Assembly: GCA_025465355.1 (NCBI GenBank)
Contig: JAODNN010000059.1
Location: forward strand, 1 to 37,538
Direction of reading: 5' to 3'
Source: Blastococcus sp.
GTDB lineage: Bacteria > Actinomycetota > Actinomycetes > Mycobacteriales > Geodermatophilaceae
DNA length: 37,538 nucleotides
Numbering within the stretch: the first letter of the stretch is position 1; each line of letters starts with the position of its first letter. Made by a program: the position numbers and the translations under genes. The notes beneath the pieces were generated by a model, which made no database searches, was not told where the DNA came from, and worked only from the letters and a program-made list of their open reading frames with translations. Shown piece by piece: positions 34,400-37,538 of this stretch.

Positions 34400-35035
34400 A
34401 TGGGCACCAACCGCATCAGCTACGTCCCGCTCGAGGAGATGGACGAGCGCATGCAGGACGAGATGCACCGCTGCGCGCGTGAGGGGACGCCGCGACCGGA
34501 GAGCTCCGCGGTGCGGGCGCACGCGCCTCACGCGTTCTGGGCCTTCGCCGATTCCTGGAAGTCGTTGTTCCACGGCGGGGTGTGCGACCACGCGATCAAG
34601 GAGCTGTGTCGCGTTTACATCTCGCGGACGGTGAAGTGCGAGTTCTGTGGCAACCAGCGGTCGATCAAGGCGGCGGCGAGCGGGCTCGAGGAGCAGCAGT
34701 ACGACGAGCTGCTGAATTTCGAGCGCTCCGAGAGGTACGACGACCGGCAGAAGGCGGCGCTGGCCTATGCCGAGGCGATCGCCTGGCGGCTCGAGCCCTC
34801 CGACGAGCTCTGGGACCGGCTGCACCGGCACTTCTCCGAGCCCGAGCTGGTCGAGCTCGGCTGCTGCATCGCGCTCACCTTCGGGCAGCAGAGCTGGATC
34901 CGGCTGCTCGGGATCGACCACCACGAGTACCTGGCCGGCACCGACGCGTCGATGGCACCGGGTTTCCGCAGCGCTGAGGAACTGGCCGCCAGCAAGGCCG
35001 CGGCCGACTACTGGGCGGCCGGCACCGACCGCTGA
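34400..35035 (+). CDS. carboxymuconolactone-decarboxylase-family (AhpD-like) protein
   Basis: A 211-residue helical protein. The family core is at about residues 55-100: KELCRVYISRTVKCEFCGNQ with the CxxC of AhpD-like proteins, followed by RSIKAAASGLEE. The His that follows CxxC in AhpD is Arg here (CGNQRS), as in many uncharacterised relatives. A second all-helical part follows (ELVELGCCIALTFGQQSWIRLLGID). Possible roles are peroxidase-like redox chemistry or a lyase/decarboxylase step. ATG 34400 has GGAGGAA 4 nt upstream. It has its own operator (D). Confidence 0.82.
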   Translation: MGTNRISYVPLEEMDERMQDEMHRCAREGTPRPESSAVRAHAPHAFWAFADSWKSLFHGGVCDHAIKELCRVYISRTVKCEFCGNQRSIKAAASGLEEQQYDELLNFERSERYDDRQKAALAYAEAIAWRLEPSDELWDRLHRHFSEPELVELGCCIALTFGQQSWIRLLGIDHHEYLAGTDASMAPGFRSAEELAASKAAADYWAAGTDR

Positions 35036-35063
35036 TCGGCGTCCCGCGATGCCCCGGGGTTCC

Positions 35064-35091
35064 TTGACACCGGGTGTGCTCGCACTAGGCT
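35064..35091 (+). promoter_or_regulatory. promoter of the dehydrogenase-M24 operon
   Basis: TTGACA (35064-35069), 16-nt spacer, TAGGCT (35086-35091). Operator E starts at the very next base, so repressor binding would block the transcription start. Confidence 0.6.
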
Positions 35092-35103
35092 ACAAACGAT
35101 TGC
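35092..35103. promoter_or_regulatory. LacI-type operator E
   Basis: ACAAACGATTGC, 11 of 12 identical to operator B's core, directly downstream of the -10 and 26 bp before the start codon at 35130. Confidence 0.6.
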
Positions 35104-35129
35104 ATCAACGACCCGGATGAGGCAGCTCG

Positions 35130-36077
35130 ATGACACGTACGGACCTCCCAGCCCTGACCGTCGGCTGGATCGGCACCGGCCACATGGGCGGTGCGCTCGC
35201 CGGACGCATCGGTCGCGCAGGCATGGATCTCACGGTCTGGAACCGCACGCGCAGCAAGGCCGAGCCCCTGATGAAGGTCGGCGCGAAGGTGGCCGACCAC
35301 CCGTCGGAGCTGGCCGACCGCGACGTCGTCTTCACGATGGTGTCCACCTCGGCCGACCTCGAGCAGGTCATCGGTCAGCTGCTGAGTGACCCCGAGCGGT
35401 CGCCGCGCATGATCGTCGACTGCTCGACGGTGTCCACCGAGGCCTCGGCCCGGGTCCGCGCGGTTGCCGAGGAGCGCGGGGCGGCCTTCCTGGCCTCGCC
35501 GGTGAGCGGCAACGGCAAGGTCGTGGCGGCCGGCATGCTGAGCCTGGTCTGCTCGGGCCCGCAGGAGGCCTTCGACGAGGTCGCCCCGGTCCTGGACCTG
35601 CTGGGCCGGCACGTCACCTACGTCGGTGACGGCGAGAAGGCCCGGCTCGTGAAGATCTGCCACAACATCCTGCTGGGTGTCGTCGCGCAGAACCTCGCCG
35701 AGATCACCGTGCTCGCCGAGAAGGGCGGGGTGTCCCGTGCCGCGCTGCTGGACTTCATCAACAACAGCGTCATGGGCTCGGTCTTCTCCAAGTACAAGTC
35801 GCCGGCGTACGTGAACCTCGACTTCACGCCGACGTTCACGCCCGTCCTGCTGCGCAAGGACCTCGACCTCGGGCTGCGCGCGGCCGACGAGCTCGGCGTC
35901 CCGATGCCGGTGACCTCGGCGGCGCGTGAGCCGGTCCAGGCGGCGATCGCCCAGGGGCGGACGACGGAGGATTTCGCGGTGCTGCTGGAGCTGCAGGCTC
36001 GCGCCTCGGGGCTGGAACTGGTGTCCGAGGACGTCGCGGTCGACGACGGCCTGGGCGCGGCGGACGAGGGGCACTGA
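35130..36077 (+). CDS. NAD(P)-dependent oxidoreductase, 3-hydroxyisobutyrate dehydrogenase family
   Basis: A 315-residue β-hydroxyacid dehydrogenase. The N-terminal Rossmann motif VGWIGTGHMGGALAGRIG lies at residues 11-28, followed by VWNRTRSKAEPL. DCSTVSTEASARV and ASPVSGNGKVVAAGML form the substrate loop. The catalytic Lys is in ARLVKICHNILLG, and the C-terminal helical domain contains PVLLRKDLDLGLRAADELG. The usual K-x-x-x-N reads KICHN, so the catalytic pair is kept. It oxidises a β-hydroxyacid to the semialdehyde, or the reverse. The M24 gene follows after 2 bp. ATG 35130 may be read with GGAUGAGG upstream. Confidence 0.9.
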   Translation: MTRTDLPALTVGWIGTGHMGGALAGRIGRAGMDLTVWNRTRSKAEPLMKVGAKVADHPSELADRDVVFTMVSTSADLEQVIGQLLSDPERSPRMIVDCSTVSTEASARVRAVAEERGAAFLASPVSGNGKVVAAGMLSLVCSGPQEAFDEVAPVLDLLGRHVTYVGDGEKARLVKICHNILLGVVAQNLAEITVLAEKGGVSRAALLDFINNSVMGSVFSKYKSPAYVNLDFTPTFTPVLLRKDLDLGLRAADELGVPMPVTSAAREPVQAAIAQGRTTEDFAVLLELQARASGLELVSEDVAVDDGLGAADEGH

Positions 36078-36079
36078 GC

Positions 36080-37336
36080 ATGACGACGACGGGCGTGCCC
36101 TCCACTCCCATGGCGGCGCCGGGGCACATGGGCGTCGACTACGAGCAGCGGGTGGACTTCGGCCGGCTGCGCGAGTATCGGCTGGCCCGCGCCAAGGAGT
36201 CGCTGGAGGCCAGCGGCTGCGGGGCGTTCCTGCTCTTCGACTTCTACAACATCCGCTACACGACGCAGACCTGGATCGGCGGTGCCCTCGGGGACAAGAT
36301 GACCCGCTACGCGCTGCTCACCCGTGGCGGCGAGCCGATGCTCTGGGACTTCGGTTCCGCTGCCCGTCACCACCGGCTGTACTCGCCGTGGCTGGCGCCG
36401 GAGAACTGCCACGCCGGCATGCTCGGCCTGCGGGGGGCGATCGCCCCGACCGCCGGGCTGATGGAGTCCGCCGTCCGGCAGATCAAGGGTCTGCTCGAGG
36501 ACGCCGGGGTGGCGCACGAGCCGGTCGGCGTCGACATCGTCGAGCCGGCCTTCCTGTTCGAGATGCAGCGGCAGGGCCTGACGGTCGTCGACTGCCAGCA
36601 GAACATGCTCGATGCGCGGCAGATCAAGTCCGGCGACGAGATCATGCTGCTGACCCAGGCGGCCGCCATGGTCGACGGCGTCTACCAGGACATCGTCGAC
36701 GTGCTCAAGCCCGGCATCCGTGAGAACGAGATCGTGGCGCTGGCGAACAAGCGGCTCTACGAGATGGGTTCGGACCAGGTCGAGGCGGTCAACGCGGTGT
36801 CGGGGGAGCGGTGCAACCCGCACCCGCACAACTTCTCCGACCGCATGATCAGGCCCGGCGAGCAGGCGTTCTTCGACATCATGCACTCCTACAACGGGTA
36901 CCGGACCTGCTACTACCGCACGTTCAGCGTCGGCCGGTCCACCCCGGCGCAGCGGGACGCGTACACCAGGGCGCGGGGGTGGATGGACGCCGCGATCGCC
37001 GCGATCAAGCCGGGCGTGGCCACCGACCAGGTGGCCAGGCTCTGGCCCACCGCGCAGGACATCGGGCTGGCTGACGAGAAGACCGCGTTCGGGCTGCAGT
37101 TCGGCCACGGCCTGGGGCTCGCGCTGCACGAACGGCCGATCATCAGCAGGCTCACCTCGCTGGAGGCGCCGATGGAGATCGAGCAGGGCATGGTGTTCGC
37201 GCTGGAGACGTACTGCCCGGCCAGCGACGGGATCTCCGCGGCCAGGATCGAGGAAGAGGTCGTCGTCACCGCCGACGGCGTGCAGATCATCACCCGGTTC
37301 CCCGCCGAAGAACTCTTCGTCACCAACCCGTACTGA
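36080..37336 (+). CDS. M24-family (creatinase/Xaa-Pro peptidase-fold) enzyme with an altered metal site
   Basis: A 418-residue 'pita-bread' protein. Residues about 20-170 are the creatinase N-domain (LLFDFYNIRYTTQTW). Residues about 180-410 are the M24 catalytic domain. Expected metal ligands: Asp266 (FFDIMHSYNGY) is kept; the second Asp (position +11) is Cys277 in GYRTCYYRTF; His343 (FGHGLGLALHE, with His350), Glu376 (VFALETY) and Glu391 (ARIEEEV) are kept. Loss of a ligand argues against a normal aminopeptidase. M24 proteins with non-peptidase roles are known: creatinase, ectoine hydrolase DoeA, DMSP lyase DddP. In this island a C-N or C-S cleaving catabolic role is plausible (inference). 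Confidence 0.85.
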   Translation: MTTTGVPSTPMAAPGHMGVDYEQRVDFGRLREYRLARAKESLEASGCGAFLLFDFYNIRYTTQTWIGGALGDKMTRYALLTRGGEPMLWDFGSAARHHRLYSPWLAPENCHAGMLGLRGAIAPTAGLMESAVRQIKGLLEDAGVAHEPVGVDIVEPAFLFEMQRQGLTVVDCQQNMLDARQIKSGDEIMLLTQAAAMVDGVYQDIVDVLKPGIRENEIVALANKRLYEMGSDQVEAVNAVSGERCNPHPHNFSDRMIRPGEQAFFDIMHSYNGYRTCYYRTFSVGRSTPAQRDAYTRARGWMDAAIAAIKPGVATDQVARLWPTAQDIGLADEKTAFGLQFGHGLGLALHERPIISRLTSLEAPMEIEQGMVFALETYCPASDGISAARIEEEVVVTADGVQIITRFPAEELFVTNPY

Positions 37337-37340
37337 TGAG

Positions 37341-37401
37341 CCTTTTTCATCCCCACCAAGAACGTCCGCATACTGCTGGCGGGACGGGCGGATGGAAAAG
37401 G
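37341..37401. repeat. long imperfect inverted repeat in the M24-E1 intergenic region
   Basis: CCTTTTTCATCC (37341-37352) pairs with GGATGGAAAAGG (37390-37401), one G-U pair in RNA. An inner CGTCC/GGACG pair (37363-37367 / 37382-37386) lies inside. It could be the terminator of the upstream operon or a dyad for a second regulator of the next operon. The LacI-type motif is absent here. Confidence 0.4.
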
Positions 37402-37430
37402 TTCAGTGACCCAGGCACGGAAGGCAGCTC

Positions 37431-37538
37431 ATGACCACGATCCGGCCCGCGGAACTGGCGGAGGAGACCGCGCTCGGCATGTACCGGACCATGACCGAGA
37501 TCCGGCTATTCGAGAAGCGCGCCTACGACCTGTTCCTG
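37431..37538 (+). CDS. 2-oxoacid (pyruvate/acetoin) dehydrogenase E1-alpha-like, 3' end outside window
   Basis: The first 36 residues, ending at the window edge. After a short tail, the segment ALGMYRTMTEIRLFEKRAYD is the characteristic first helix of TPP-dependent E1-alpha subunits (pyruvate, branched-chain 2-oxoacid or acetoin dehydrogenases). ATG 37431 follows GGAAGG at about 7 nt. E1-beta and E2 genes would be expected next. Its place after the dehydrogenase-M24 operon suggests it processes a 2-oxo or acyloin intermediate from the island, although it may have its own control region. Confidence 0.7.
   Translation, partial: MTTIRPAELAEETALGMYRTMTEIRLFEKRAYDLFL

Noticed and set aside
36080-37336. 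Assignment of the M24 protein as DMSP lyase DddP
   Set aside because: DddP's metal-site spacing, as I recall it, is not matched: an Asp follows the first ligand in DddP but Met is here, and the second Asp is Cys. No other DMSP genes are near.
37341-37401. Classical Rho-independent terminator
   Set aside because: The loop is about 37 nt and no T-run follows the 3' arm on the plus strand, so it is listed as an inverted repeat of unknown role.

Overview
The window is very GC-rich, with strong G/C bias at third codon positions, frequent GTG starts, many ATGA/GTGA stop-start overlaps and several apparently leaderless genes. Together with DinB-type, MarR, APC and Ser/Thr-kinase genes of actinobacterial type, this points to a chromosomal segment of a high-GC actinomycete. 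Geodermatophilaceae or Pseudonocardiaceae are my guess, from protein flavour only. I see no rRNA, tRNA, CRISPR array, insertion sequence or phage genes.

Layout. 1-7900: the end of a quinone-oxidoreductase-like gene, a TPP-dependent decarboxylase/synthase-like gene, a 47-residue basic protein, an OafA-type O-acyltransferase with a C-terminal SGNH domain, and a secreted NlpC/P60 (C40) peptidase behind a structured leader. A CpaF/TadA ATPase gene that has lost its 3' end follows. 8093-12951: a three-domain thioredoxin-reductase-like flavoprotein, a cationic amino-acid transporter and a 14-TM MFS exporter. 13017-17094: an amide-utilisation unit (AmiC-like cytoplasmic sensor, APC permease, acetamidase/formamidase) divergent from a MarR regulator. 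17102-22865: a lipase-like hydrolase, two small Cys-rich proteins, a glutaryl-CoA-dehydrogenase-like acyl-CoA dehydrogenase, a DinB protein, a patch of gene remnants (LuxR-type HTH piece, glycerate kinase fragment, short universal stress protein) and a Ser/Thr kinase.

22987-37538 looks like one catabolic island. It contains a branched-chain-type ABC importer (livK, livH, a fused livM-livG, livF) coupled to a CrtI-like FAD oxidoreductase. Next comes a signal-less substrate-binding-fold protein, an MFS transporter and a LacI-family regulator in one operon. Then come a C-C hydrolase of the 2,6-dihydroxypseudooxynicotine hydrolase type, a carboxymuconolactone-decarboxylase-family protein, a 3-hydroxyisobutyrate-dehydrogenase-like reductase, an M24 'peptidase' with one metal ligand replaced by Cys, and the start of a 2-oxoacid dehydrogenase E1-alpha gene.

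The strongest new signal is a shared 12-16 bp palindrome (core GCAAACGATTGC, central CG) found five times only at the control regions of this island: 22987, 23336, 33134, 34309 and 35092. Three copies sit just downstream of TTGACA-type promoters. I infer that the LacI-family protein encoded at 29813-30883 represses import and breakdown of one substrate through these sites. The substrate cannot be read from the sequence, but the enzyme set suggests cleavage of an acyl/keto side chain followed by oxidation and entry into central metabolism.
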